Below are positions 29,991 to 42,900 of a stretch of 64,000 nt of DNA, piece by piece. Where the stretch lies: assembly GCA_035236585.1 (NCBI GenBank), contig CP141132.1:82757777-82821776 (forward strand), written 5' to 3'. The notes beneath the pieces were generated by a model. The model ran no database searches. It saw nothing but the letters and a program-made list of their open reading frames with translations, and was not told the origin of the DNA. Positions within the stretch are counted from its first letter, which is position 1. Each line of letters begins with the position of its first letter. This stretch comes from Warburgia ugandensis (Eukaryota > Streptophyta > Magnoliopsida > Canellales > Canellaceae). The position numbers were made by a program, and so were the translations under genes.

Positions 29991-32900
29991 ATCTGACTTT
30001 GCTCTCAATGCTTGATTTAAGATGATTTTAAAGCATTAACCATAAACAGAAAAAGAAAATGAAGAAAAAAGCAAAAATGTGGAGAAGTTATATTCTTAAC
30101 CTCCAGCTGATCCAAAATAAACAAAATTGAACAAATTTGGCAATATAGCCATTAAATTGTCATAAGGGACATGTATGCATGTTCATCTAGAGGCACCAGT
30201 ATAAGGATGAAAAAAACTTATCAAACCATGAATTCTCAACGCATAATGACAAGTGTTTTAAAGCAAGCAAAACACAGCATGATTTTTTTAGCCCAAAGGG
30301 CAATATAGATTGTCAACTTAGCATAGGAAAAAGATATAGAGCCTTAGAAAGTAAAGTAGCAAACTAAAGAAGAAGCATTTCAAGAAATGGATTACCAAAA
30401 CCCTGAAAGATGGCTTAATATTCAAACCTATCAGTACTCCAACTGCTACTAAACTTTCTTTGAGAATGGAAGTCCCTAGGAATAGGAAAATAGAGAGAAC
30501 ACACACTCCACCAACATTTATAGGATTGACAAGCGAAACCAAACAGCACCAAGAAGCAAAAGATTAGCTCAATCAATCAAAACTCCAGTGTGCCAGGGTA
30601 ATTATTTTAAGAACTAGAAAAATCTGATGTTGTATTGGTGACCTCTAGGCTTAGGAAGAAATGAATTTCTCCAAAATCCTTCATAAAGCAAACAATAAAT
30701 GACAAAATACATCTTAAATTCTGTGCTATTGTGACCAGCAACATAAAATTACTCTCCCTCACATCATCTTTCCAATAAGGTTCCTGAGCTGAAATGTTGA
30801 CTGCTAGGTAGTTCAGAAAAAAGGACTATTGGGAAGGGAGTTCTCATCAGCCAGGATCCTACATTTATCATGCCGTAGGGATCTAAAATGGCTTATATAT
30901 CTGATGTGGGGTCAGATCTTCGAGAGTGAGGAATCATTTTTCATGAAGTGATCAAATTGGCCATGGATAATAGAATGCTGATTAAAGAATATCACTTTTT
31001 CGGTAGCTTCTCATTAACTGGTAAACTGAAGCACGTTGCTGACAATTTTAGTGTGTTTTCTCTACTGTTTAAATTCTGAATTATGTTAGATTTACAGAGG
31101 ATTACTGGGCATACCGAAGCGTATGGTTCATAGTTGGGATCCCAGATTTCATGAAGGGAAATCGATTATCTTACCCCATACAGGCGAAAATCTGAGCGAT
31201 CCAAGCTGTCACTGATCTGCCAAGCAGCATCTATCCCCAAATCGGTAATCAAAGAACAGATATCTGCAACGAGACATTGAATTCACTAAGGAAAGATCTA
31301 TAATCCCAGAAACTGAAAAAAATAGAAAAAAACGAAGAATATCAGCCTGGGGAGCTTTGATGACCAGAATCTTTAAGGATCTGATGAAGATTCGTGAAAC
31401 CCTAATTTGATTTCGGCGGTATTTTACCTCCTCCACATGTTCCTTTCTCTCCAGTCTCTCTCTTCCCACCTGAAATCTATGACGCCCAAACCAACTTCTT
31501 TTCCTTCCTTTTTCTTCTCCGGCGGCAATTATCCGCAAAAGAAAAGGAAAGAAAACGAGAGAAAACGGATGAAAGAAAAGGCGAAGCTTTAATACGAGAG
31601 AACGCTGCTATCTTACGCGACGGGACAGAAGTAGTCGTACAGCGCCCGCTTCACGTAGTTGACCCTACTTTTGGTGTCTCGGTCCTGTTCGTCTGATTTG
31701 GAACCGTGCTCATTGGACGATGGAGTGTGAAACTAAATTCTGTGTGTAAGAAACAATGTTTAAAGAATGGTGGGCCGAGTTTTTTACTCAACATTGGTTA
31801 ATCTCGCTCAGCAAGCAGCTTTGCAATGCTGAGGAAGTCCTCTTTTCCGGATAAGATTTAGAGAGAACCAAAATTCGTTTAGGATTTGTTGCTTTCTTAG
31901 TTCGAAACCAAATAGCTAGGCCCAGCTCGATAGAGCAAATTTACACGGCTTCTAAAGCCCCCAAGGCATAGATACATGATTCATAACTTGACCCTCTATT
32001 TCTCAGTCGTTCCTGCCAATGGGACCTAGTCAGTCCTCTCAAGCGATGCCAGAGGCACCGTATCAATCAGTTTTCCAAAATGCCTTCCACAGGCAGAGAG
32101 ACAAAAAAAGGTGTGGACAAAAAATCTATATCCGTTGTTGGCCTTTCTTGTACATGATTACCAGCTCAAAATGTTGTAGGAATTTAAACTGGAGCTTCAT
32201 TCCCCTTTTAAAGTACAGAAAGCCTTTGGAAAAAAATAGGCTTAACACCATATAGTACATGTATTACATGGACTCATAGTCCAAATGAAAACTACATTGC
32301 TAAATCACCTATTCCTTAATCGGAAATAAGAACATCCGATACACCCACAAGTTGCCAAATTGGTCTTGGATTTGGAAGTAGCCCTTTGCTTAGCAGGTTC
32401 AACTAAACCTCTACCTCAGCAACAATACCCAAATTACCAATAAGTAACGAACTTACGTGTAAGCTCTTTGAACTACCATCCATACAACCCAATGTTGGGA
32501 GAGGGCTTATAAGGCCCACGAAGAGTAGTATTTGAGAGTGAGTAACAAACAAAATCACATATGTTTACTTAGTAGTGGGGGCCAAAAAGAGTACATATGG
32601 CTGGCCCTTTAGGTGTCTCAGTGATACAAATAAAGAAAAGACAAATTTTAATCACATCATTGACCAACCCTTGTGAAAGGAAGAAGTAGAATCAAATAAT
32701 TTATAATATTTCCTTCCCCGTTGATTCCCGCCCTTTGGGTGTCTTAGTGATACAAACAAAGAAAATAAAATTTTTAATCACATCATCTACAGTCCTTACT
32801 AAAGGAACAAATAGAATCGAATAATTTACAATATTTCCTTCCCCATTGATTCCCCCCTCTAATCAAGCTACCTTGTATTGAAACAAAAAAAGGCAAACAT

Positions 32901-35900
32901 TGATAAGGCATGTATTACGAGCATAATCTAACAGCCAAAATATGGAGTCAAAGATACAAGGAGATGCTTTCTTTGCTCTCATGGTAGAGTAAGGAATGCC
33001 ATCCATCCACCAATAAAGCTGTCTTTTAGTCAAGATCTACTAATGCTACATGTGGGGCCACAAAAAGGCAGCTTTACTCATGAGTTGGGCAATTTATTGG
33101 CACCTAAAAATGTTAAAGAAGTTCAAAGTTAGCAAACAAGGTTGAATTTTTTGAAGATTCATATCCCTTATGGCAATATAATGAGACAAATCTTTCATAA
33201 AATTATTCTAGATGGCTGATGAGATGGGAAGCCCACAAGGATGATCAATATATCTTTCCTCTTCAATGTCACCATGAAATGCAGGAAAGCATTTGTGGAT
33301 TAAGGAGTTGCTCTTCCATGATATGGCTTTAGAGGTGGCGATTGTCGGCTTCCTTGGGTTTGATTTAGAAGGATCCTAGTTTTTTATGAGCCAGTCTCAC
33401 TTATTTTTAACCTTGATTTTGTATGTTTTAAAATTACTCGTATGCAAGTGAAATCGATCCCACGATGAATCTCATGGACTTTTAAGCAATTGGATTTTAT
33501 GTAGATTACTTAACCTAACCAAAGAAAGACCGTATTTAATTAAACTAAGAAGGTAAATGACATGGGCAAGGAAACACTCGTGAAATTATAAACTAAACTA
33601 AAGAAACATTCTAAATTAAAACAAATTGAACTTAGAAACTTGCTAAAAGAAAACTTCATAAAACCAAACCTAGAAGCTACTCTAATCTAATATAAAATGC
33701 AAAGTAATTAGGCAATGACATCTAACAAAGTTAAACAAAGGGACAACCAATCAATTAAGGAAACACACTCAATCACCATGCGCATGACCCATGAAATTGT
33801 GTGCGTGGTTCATGGAGTGGTTAATATGGCTATTTTGCATGAATTAAAAGCTTGTATACACAATTGAAATCAGGCATTAACTAAACAAACTAAAAAGCTA
33901 AATGAGTTCCTAAGAAACTAAGCAAATAAGGAGCATGGACATGGACATGGAAAAGAAGTGCATGAAACTTGAAGTAAAATCCACACTAAATGGGGCATAT
34001 AACATTTAAAGGAATTGGGAATGGAAAGAAACATGGCGTGTAGGATTCAAGTAAGGAATGGGCATGGAAAATAAGCATAAAACATAAGAATTAATGGAAG
34101 TCAAATGCTAAAATCCAAGAAGATGTGCATGATACTAAGGGAAATATACTCCATTGCATTGAAATGATTACAACTTTGTTGTGCCATGCACATTAGAGAT
34201 CCAAATTGAACTTTATACAAAAAGGTTGCACACCTTTCAAAGTTTAAAATAAGAGATTAAACTTCATCCTCAAGCAATCCAACATCCACTAAATAGCACC
34301 AAAAGAGAATCAAAGAAAGATAATGAAAGAGATGGGAAGGAAAGTAATGGAAAGGCAAGGAATTCAAGGAAATCAAGAACTTGATCCAAAGACTACTATC
34401 TCTTGGGTGTCACTGCAACAGATTAGTAGCCCTTAGATACAAGAATCTAAAGCACAAAGCAAACCAAATACTAAGGAACAACAAGCAAAGCAAGAGGTGC
34501 GTGGAACTAGAAAGCAAGGCAAAGCATTAAGAAAAGAAAAGATGAACCAACCTAGAAATAAATGGAAACAAAAGAAAAGGAGTGTGGAGTGCAAAGGAGA
34601 GCGGCCAAGGTAGGAAGCATTGAAGCCCTAAGGAAGAAGGTAAGGAGAGAGGCGTCCACCTCTTCAATGCCCGAAGTGCAGAACTCCTTGGTATTTATAG
34701 ATGAATTCAACTTCTAAAGAGACCTAATGGGAATGGAAAGATGAGACAAGGTGGGGAAAGAAGAAAAGTCAAAAGAGGAAAGATAATTAGGTGGGGGAAT
34801 GTGGGAATCTTCAAAAGATCACTTAAGGAGGTGAGTGAAAGCGGTGAACATGGAAACCTTAAGGAAGGTGGGAGGTGCCACTTTTCAAGGAGGTGGGATC
34901 CTTATATGGTGATTGAAAGATATGAAGAGAGAGAGGTGAATAAAGAAAAGGAAATGAAGAAATAAGGGCTCTTCCTCTGTTGGTCCACCTTGCTTGCTAT
35001 CTTACCATGTTTAACATTCATCCAACTTCCTTCTAATTATCCTCTTGAAAATATACAAGTTTAGCATAGGATAATTGCTTGAAATCTCCTCCAATTATGT
35101 GGCTCCATGGGGCTTAGCTAAGATGGCTTCAAGGCTCACTTTGATGGCTTGAGTGGCTTGAATCTTTACGTAAAGGTGGTGAAATTGCATGGCTCCTTCG
35201 TAATCAGATTTGACTTTTCTAATTGCTTTCTTGCTTTCCCTAAGATGATCTTGAACCTTGATTGAGCTATAGAATGATTAAATTTAGGTCCGAGCTATGT
35301 TTTGATCTTGATTTTCAATTTTCATCTTAGTCGATCTGGACTATTGGATCATCTTCTTGATACCTACAAAAGATTAAAAATTCTAATTAAATCATAAAAA
35401 TTATAATTATTTATATACTTACTCTAAATTAGTTTTTCAACCTGCAAAATATTAAACCTTTGAATCATTAGCTTAGAAATGCATGTGTTATGAATTTCGA
35501 CAAAAACCTCGGATAATGTCCTATATTTTATAACAAATGGACTACTAATTGGGTACTCTTTGTATAAAATTGAACACTTATCACCTAAACCATCACGAAT
35601 GGCTTAGATATAAAAAAAAAAGGGTTTCACTATGCATAAAAGTGGGAGTATGGACTTCTTCTCCCTTGTTGAACATAAATAACCTCTTCAACATGGGTAT
35701 AGCAACTAAGCATTCATCTTAGGGAGATCCAAAATGTATCTACTACTTTTAGGGCACTATGACCAGTTATATGCATTCCCAGTTGTTACTCCATTTACCA
35801 TGAAGCTAAATGTTGCAGATGAAACCCACAAACCTCCCTAATCTTTAAGGCCATTGCTTAAGTGAAATAGGTGTCAGGTTAAATCTATGACAAGGAAAGG

Positions 35901-36833
35901 AGAAAGGAAACATTTCTATCAGGGAACAAGGTCGTGGGAGCCCAGGAATTGCATACAGTATGGGTAGTAGGTGTGTTGAACCTATTCTTTTTCCCTTGAA
36001 ACTAGATTGTTTTGGGTACCCAAAAGCTAGGGCAAATAGAGAAGGCTTGAAGGAGGATTCTAACATCAATTAAGGAGGAAAACTTTGAAGGTTGAAGAGG
36101 GTCTCAAACAAGGAGGCATGCAAACTATTTATATGCAGCCCTAACCCTAAAGGCAACATATTCTTAGGGCTTTGGGTAGGATAGATAGTTGCATCAACTA
36201 ATACTATAAGATTGGCTCTGAAAAGGAGGAATGTTTTGTTAATTTGGTCCAAGATTTTAGAGGGCTTGAGAAAATTCGGTACAATTATCTCATCAAAAAA
36301 ATCAACTGAATATTTCTTAATCCACTCTATGAAGATAAAATTGTTTTGACTTTCTTTCACAAATCGGATTTTGTTTGTGAAGTTGGCACATGGTTTACTT
36401 AATAATCAGAATGAGGTAGGACCACTGAGCTTATTTTGGGACCTTTTACTGATCATGTATATGTTTTGGTTACAACTTGTGAATGATCACGGTGGATGGT
36501 TATGGGGACCGAGTCTCCCCTTTTTGTATTATGTATTATTGTGTTTATCAGGTATTTGTTGCATCACATGCATTAAATGCATTGGTCCAAAATATAAAGG
36601 AGACTGCCGAATTTTTGGTAGAAATGAGAAGATCATTTCATCATTAAATCCATGGTTTTGTAGGTTGTATGACTCCCATAGTTTTGAAAAAGAACATTTC
36701 TCATTTGAAATGTTTGTTTTTAGTCGATTATAAAAAAAATAAATTTAACAATGGATCTTGACTTTTGAAAAAATTGTATTTATATGATGTGGAAAACCCA
36801 AAGTCACACCTACATCTCCTGTTCTTTCGATAT
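29991..36833. other. About 6.8 kb of AT-rich DNA without a recognised gene
   Basis: No conserved protein or known repeat recognised. About 33400-35600 is A-rich, with short words such as AAACTAAGAAA and TAAGGAATGG, and looks like the non-coding interior of an old element, but I found no paired LTRs. Frames at 34741-34965 (plus), 35845-36360 (minus) and 36371-36733 (plus) show no family signature. One plausible exon is listed separately at 31175-31263. Confidence 0.4.
31175..31263 (-). other. Candidate internal exon of an unrecognised gene
   Basis: On the minus strand an acceptor TTGCAG precedes 89 bases that are open in one frame (ICSLITDLGIDAAWQISDSL then DRSDFRLYG), followed by a strong donor GTAAG. 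The translated composition is protein-like. A pyrimidine-rich, GC-richer stretch at 31400-31620 further upstream on that strand could be a 5' untranslated region and promoter. I do not recognise the family and could not find neighbouring exons, so it may be a gene remnant or chance. Confidence 0.28.
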
Positions 36834-36969
36834 GGGTTCAGGGTTCAGGGTTAGGGTTCAGGATTAGGGTTCAGGGTTAGCATTCAGGCTTAGGGTTCAG
36901 GGTTAGGGTTAGGGTTTAGGATTCAGGGTTAGGGTTCAGGGTTTAGGGTTCAGGGTTCATGATTAGGGT
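36834..36969 (+). repeat. Degenerate telomere-like transition zone
   Basis: Irregular mixture of TTCAGGG, TTAGGG and single-base variants (TTAGCA, TTCAGGA, CTTAGGG), with one exact TTTAGGG near 36940. It begins abruptly after non-repetitive DNA at 36833. Degenerate repeats at the centromere-proximal edge are usual for the junction between subtelomere and telomere. Confidence 0.85.
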
Positions 36970-39900
36970 TCTGTGGTCTGTGGTAAGGGTCTGTGGTTCA
37001 AAGGTTCGTGGTTAGGTCTGTGGTTAGGTAAAGGGTCTGTGGTCTGTTCTGGGGTTAGGTCTGTGGTTAGGATTCAGTGGTCTGTGGTTAGGGTCTGTGG
37101 TTCAGATCGTGGTTGTGGTTCGTGTTCGGGTCTGTGTCTGTGGTTAGGGGTTCAGGGTTCAGTGGTCTGTGGGTCTGTGGTTAGGGTTAGTGGTTCTGTG
37201 GTTCTGTGGTTAGGGTCTGTGGTCTGTTCAGGGTTAGGGTCTGTGGTCTGTGGTCTGTGGTCTGTGGTTAGGGTCTGTGGTCTGTGGTCTGTGGTTAGGG
37301 TCTGTGGTTCGTGGTTAGTGGTCTGTGGTTAGGGTTAGGTCTGTGGTTCAGTGGTCTGTGGTTAGGGTCTGTGGTTCGTGGTTCAGGTCTGTGGTCTGTG
37401 GTTCAGTGGTCTGTGGTTAGGGGTTCAGGTTCATGGTCTGTGGTTAGTGGTCTGTGGTTAGGGTCTGTGGTCTGTGGTCTGTGGTCTGTGGTTCAGTGGT
37501 CTGTGGTCTGTGGTTAGGGTCTGGTTGGTCTGTGGTCTGTGGTTCAGTGGTCTGTGGTTCAGTGGTCTGTGGTCTGTGGTTCAGTGGTTCAGGGTCTGTG
37601 GTTCAGTGGTGGTCTGTGGTTCAGGTTCAGTGGTTAGGGTCTGTGGTTCAGTGGTCTGTGGTCAGGTTAGGGTCTGTGGTTCAGTGGTCTGTGGTCTGTG
37701 GTTCAGGGTTAGGGTCTGTGGTCTGTGGTCTGTGGTTAGGGTTCAGTGGTTCAGTGGTCTGTGTGGTCTGTGGTTCAGTGGTCTGTGGTTCTGTGGTCTG
37801 TGGTCTGTGGTCTGTGGTTCAGTGGTCTGTGGTCTGTGGTCTGTGGTCTGTGGTCTGTGGTCTGTGGTTCAGGGTTCAGGTCTGTGGTCTGTGGTTCGTG
37901 GTCTGTGGTCTGTGGTTAGGGTCTGTGGTCAGGTTAGGGTCTGTGGTTCTGTGGTCTGTGGTCTGTGGTCTGTGGTCTGTGGTTAGGGTCTGTGGTCTGT
38001 GGTCTGTGGTTCAGGGTCTGTGGTTAGGGTCTGTGGTCTGTGGTCTGTGGTTCTCTGTGGTCTGTGGTCTGTGGTTCGTGGTCTGTGGGGTCTGTGGTTC
38101 AGGTTAGGTCTGTGGTCTGTGGTTCAGTGGTTAGGGTCTGTGGTCTGTGGTCTGTGGTCTGTGGTCTGTGGTTAGGGTCTGTGGTTCAGTGGTCTGTGGT
38201 CTCAGTGGTTCTGTGGTCTGTGGTCTGTGGTCTGTGGTTCAGTGGTCTGTGGTTCAGGTTCAGGTCTGTGGTCTGTGGTCTGTGGTCTGTGGTTAGGGTC
38301 TGTGGTCTGTGGTTCAGGGTCTGTGGTTAGGGTCTGTGGTCTGTGGTTCAGTGGTCTGTGGTCTGTGGTTAGGGTCTGTGGTCTGTGGTCTGTGGTCTGT
38401 GGTCTGTGGTCTGTGGTCTGTGGTCTGTGGTCTGTGGTCTGTGGTTAGGGTTCTGTGGTCTGTGGTTCAGGTTCAGTGGTCTGTGGTTCAGTGGTCTGTG
38501 GTCTGTGGTCTAGTGGTTCAGTGGTCTGTGGTCTGTGGTTCAGGTTCAGGGTTGTGGTCTGTGGTTAGGGTCTGTGGTCTGTGGTCTGTGGTTAGGGTCT
38601 GTGGTTAGGTCTGTGGTCCAGGTGGTTCAGGTCCGTGGTTCAGTGGTCTGTGGTCTGTGGTCTGTGGTCTGTGGTTAGGGTCTGTGGTCTGTGGTCTGTG
38701 GTCTGTGGTCTGTGGTCTGTGGTCTGTGGTCCAGTGGTTCAGTGGTCTGTGGTCTGTGGTCCTGTGGTCAGGGTCCAGTGGTCTGTGGTCCGTGGTCAGT
38801 GGTCCTGTGGTCCAGGGTCTGTGGTCCAGTGGTTCAGTGGTCCTGTGGTCTGTGGTCTGTGGTTCAGTGGTCTGTGGTTAGGGTCTGTGGTCTGTGGTCT
38901 GTGGTCTGTGGTCTGTGGTCTGTGGTCTGTGGTCTGTGGTCTGTGGTTCAGGTCAGTGGTCTGTGGTCTGGGTCTGTGGTCTGTGGTCTGTGGTCTGTGG
39001 TCTGTGGTCTGTGGTTCAGTGGTCTGTGGTCTGTGGTCTGTGGTCTGTGGTCTGTGGTTAGGGTCTGTGGTCTGTGGTCTGTGGTCTGTGGTCTGTGGTC
39101 TGTGGTCTGTGGTCTGTGGTCTGTGGTTAGGGTCTGTGGTCTGTGGTCTGTGGTCTGTGGTTCAGTGGTCTGTGGTCTGTGGTCTGTGGTCTGTGGTTCA
39201 GGGTCTGTGGTTCAGTGGTCTGTGGTCTGTGGTCTGTGGTTCGTGGTCTGTGGTCTGTGGTCTGTGGTTAGGTCCTGTGGTCTGTGGTCTGTGGTCAGTG
39301 GTCCAGTGGTCTGTGGTTCAGGGTCTGTGGTCTGTGGTCCAGTGGTTAGGGTCTGTGGTCTGTGGTCTGTGGTTCAGGTTAGGGTTCAGGGTCTGTGGTC
39401 TGTGGTCTGTGGTCTGTGGTCTGTGGTCTAGGGTCTGTGGTCTGTGGTTCAGTGGTCTGTGGTCCAGGTGGTTCAGGTCTGTGGTCTGTGGTCTGTGGTT
39501 CAGGGTCTGTGGTCTGTGGTTCAGTGGTTCAGTGGTCTGTGGTTAGGGTCTGTGGTCTGTGGTCTGTGGTCTGTGGTTCAGTGGTTAGGGTCTGTGGTCT
39601 GTGGTTCAGGGTCTGTGGTCTGTGGTCTGTGGTTCAGGTCTGTGGTTCGTGGTTCAGTGGTCTGTGGTCTGTGGTCTGTGGTCTGTGGTTCAGTGGTCTG
39701 TGGTCTGTGGTCTGTGGTCTGTGGTCTGTGGTCTGTGGTCTGTGGTCCAGTGGTCTGTGGTCTGTGGTTCAGGGTCTGTGGTCCTGTGGTCTGTGTGGTC
39801 TGTGGTCTGTGGTCTGTGGTCTGTGGTCTGTGGTCTGTGGTTCAGGGTCTGTGGTCTGTGGTTCAGGGTTCAGTGGTCTGTGGTCTGTGGTCTGTGGTCT

Positions 39901-42900
39901 GTGGTCTGTGGTCTGTGGTTCAGGGTCTGTGGTCTGTGGTCTGTGGTTCAGTGGTCTGTGGTCTGTGGTTCTGTGGGTCTGTGGTCTGTGGTCTGTGGTT
40001 CAGGGTCTGTGGTCTGTGGTCTGTGGTCTGTGGTTAGTGGTCTGTGGTCTGTGGTCTGTGGTTCCAAAGTGGTCTGTGGTCTGTGGTCTGTGGTTCAGGG
40101 TCTGTGGTCTGTGGTCTGTGGTCTGTGGTTAGGGTCTGTGGTTCAGGGTCTGTGGTCTGTGGTCTGTGGTCTGTGGTCTGTGGTCTGTGGTTAGTGGTCT
40201 GTGGTCTGTGGTTCAGGGTTCAGGGTCTGTGGTCTGTGGTCTAGGGTCTGTGGTCTGTGGTCTGTGGTTCAGTGGTCTGTGGTTCTGTGGTCTGTGGTTC
40301 AGGGGTCTGTGGTCTGTGGTCTGTGGTTCAGTGGTCTGTGGTTCAGTGGTCTGTGGTCTGTGGTCTGTGGTTCAGGTTAGGGTCTGTGGTCTGTGGTTCA
40401 GGTCTGTGGTCTGTGGTCTGTGGTCTGTGGTCTGTGGTTCAGGTCTGTGGTTAGGGTCTGTGGTCTGTGGTCTGTGGTCTGTGGTCTGTGGTCTGTGGTC
40501 TGTGGTTCAGTGGTCTGTGGTCTGTGGTCTGTGGTCTGTGGTTCAGGGTCTGTGGTCTGTGGTCTGTGGTCTGTGGTTCAGGGTCTGTGGTCTGTGGTCT
40601 GTGGTCTGTGGTCTGTGGTCTGTGGTCTGTGGTTCAGTGGTCTGTGTGGTCTGTGGTCTGTGGTCTGTGGTCTGTGGTCTGTGGTCTGTGGTCTGTGGTC
40701 TGTGGTCTGTGGTTCAGGGTCTGTGGTCTGTGGTCTGTGGTTAGGTCTGTGGTCTGTGGTCTGTGGTCTGTGGTCTGTGGTCTGTGGTCTGTGGTCTGTG
40801 GTCTGTGGTCTGTGGTCTGTGGTTCAGGTCTGTGGTTCAGGGTCTGTGGTCTGTGGTCTGTGGTCTGTGGTTCAGGGTCTGTGGTCTGTGGTCTGTGGTC
40901 CAGGGTTAGGTCTGTGGTCTGTGGTTCTGTGGTCCAGTGGTCCGTGGTTAGGGTCTGTGGTCTGTGGTCTGTGGTCTGTGGTCTGTGGTTCAGTGGTCTG
41001 TGGTCTGTGGTCTGTGGTCTGTGGTCTGTGGTCTGTGGTCTGTGGTCTGTGGTCTGTGGTCTGTGGTTCAGGGTTCAGTGGTTCAGTGGTCTGTGGTCTG
41101 TGGTCTGTGGTCTGTGGTCTGTGGTCTGTGGTTCAGGGTCTGTGGTCTGTGGTTAGGGTCTGTGGTCTGTGGTCTGTGGTCTGTGGTTCAGGGTCTGTGT
41201 GGTCTGTGGTGGTCTGTGGTCTGTGGTCTGTGGTCTGTGGTCTGTGGTCTGTGGTTCTGTGGTCTGTGGTCTGTGGTCTGTGGTTCAGGGTCTGTGGTCT
41301 GTGGTCTGTGGTCTGTGGTCTGTGGTTCAGGTCTGTGGTTCAGGGTCTGTGGTCTGTGGTCTGTGGTCTGTGGTCTGTGGTCTGTGGTCTGTGGTCTGTG
41401 GTTCTGTGGTCTGTGGTCTGTGGTCTGTGGTCTGTGGTCTGTGGTCTGTGGTCTGTGGTCTGTGGTCTGTGGTTCAGTGGTTAGGGTCTGTGGTCTGTGG
41501 TCTGTGGTCTGTGGTCTGTGGTCTGTGGTCTGTGGTCTGTGGTCTGTGGTCTGTGGTTCTGTGGTCTGTGGTTAGGGTCTGTGGTCTGTGGTCTGTGGTT
41601 CAGTGGTCTGTGGTCTGTGGTCTGTGGTCTGTGGTCTGTGGTCTGTGGTTCAGGGTTAGGGTTCAGTGGTCTGTGGTCTGTGGTCTGTGGTCTGTGGTCT
41701 GTGGTCTGTGGTTCAGTGGTCTGGTGGTCTGTGGTCTCAGGGTCTGTGGTCTGTGGTCTGTGGTCTGTGGTTCAGGTCTGTGGTCTGTGGTCTGTGGTCT
41801 GTGGTCAGTGGTCTGTGGTGGTCTGTGGTCTGTGGTCTGTGGTCTGTGGTTCAGGGTCTGTGGTCTGTGGTCTGTGGTCTGTGGTCTGTGGTCTGTGGTT
41901 CAGGGTCTGTGGTCTGTGGTCTGTGGTCTGTGGTCTGTGGTCTGTGGTCTGTGGTCTGTGGTTCAGGGTCTCAGTGGTCTGTGGTTCAGGGTCTGTGGTC
42001 TGTGGTCTGGTGGTCTGTGGTTCAGTGGTCTGTGGTCTGTGGTTCAGTGGTCTGTGGTCTCAGTGGTCTGTGGTCTGTGGTCTGTGGTCTGTGGTCTGTG
42101 GTCTGTGGTTCAGTGGTCTGTGGTTCAGGGTCTGTGGTCTGTGGTCTGTGGTCTGTGGTCTGTGGTCTGTGGTCTGTGGTCTGTGGTCTGTGGTTCAGTG
42201 GTCTGTGGTCTGTGGTTCAGTGGTCTGTGGTCTGTGGTCTGTGGTCTGTGGTTCAGTGGTCTGTGGTCTGTGGTCTGTGGTCTCGTGGTTAGGGTCTGTG
42301 GTCTGTGGTTCAGTGGTCTGTGGTCTGTGGTCTGTGGTCTGTGGTTCAGGGTCTGTGGTCTGTGGTCTGTGGTCTGTGGTCTGTGGTTCTGTGGTCTGTG
42401 GTCTGTGGTCTGTGGTCTGTGGTCTGTGGTCTGTGGTCTGTGGTCTGTGGTCTGTGGTTCAGTGGTCTGTGGTTCTGTGGTCTGTGGTCTGTGGTTCAGG
42501 GTCTGTGGTCTGTGGTCTGTGGTCTGTGGTCTGTGGTTCAGTGGTCTGTGGTTCAGTGGTCTGTGGTCTGTGGTCTGTGGTTCAGTGGTTCAGTGGTTCA
42601 GGTTCAGGGTCTGTGGTCTGTGGTCTGTGGTCTGTGGTCTGTGGTCTGTGGTCTGTGGTCTGTGGTTCAGGGTCTGGGGTCTGTGGTCTCAGTGGTTCAG
42701 TGGTCTGTGGTCTGTTAGGGTTAGGTCTGTGGTCTGTGGTTCTGTGGTCTGTGGTTCTGTGGTCTGTGGTCTGTGGTTCAGGGGTCTGTGGTCTGTGGTC
42801 TGTGGTTCAGTGGTTCGTGGTCTGTGGTTCAGTGGTCTGTGGTCTGTGGTTCAGGTCTGTGGTTCAGTGGTCTGGTTAGGTCTGTGGTCTGTGGTTCAGT

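Noticed and set aside
31400-31592. Minus-strand frame starting near 31538 as a first exon
   Set aside because: It has no ATG, and joining it to the candidate exon at 31175-31263 in that exon's open frame meets a stop upstream; better read as leader sequence.
34741-34965. Plus-strand 74-codon frame rich in Lys, Arg and Glu
   Set aside because: Purine-rich DNA yields such frames by chance; no homology recognised.
35845-36360. Two consecutive minus-strand frames of 96 and 74 codons separated by a stop
   Set aside because: They would form one 170-codon frame with a single stop, but I recognise no domain and no start or splice context; left as uninformative.
36371-36733. Plus-strand 120-codon frame rich in Trp, Cys and Leu next to the telomere-like array
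   Set aside because: No family signature, no splice context, and composition typical of chance translation of AT-rich DNA.
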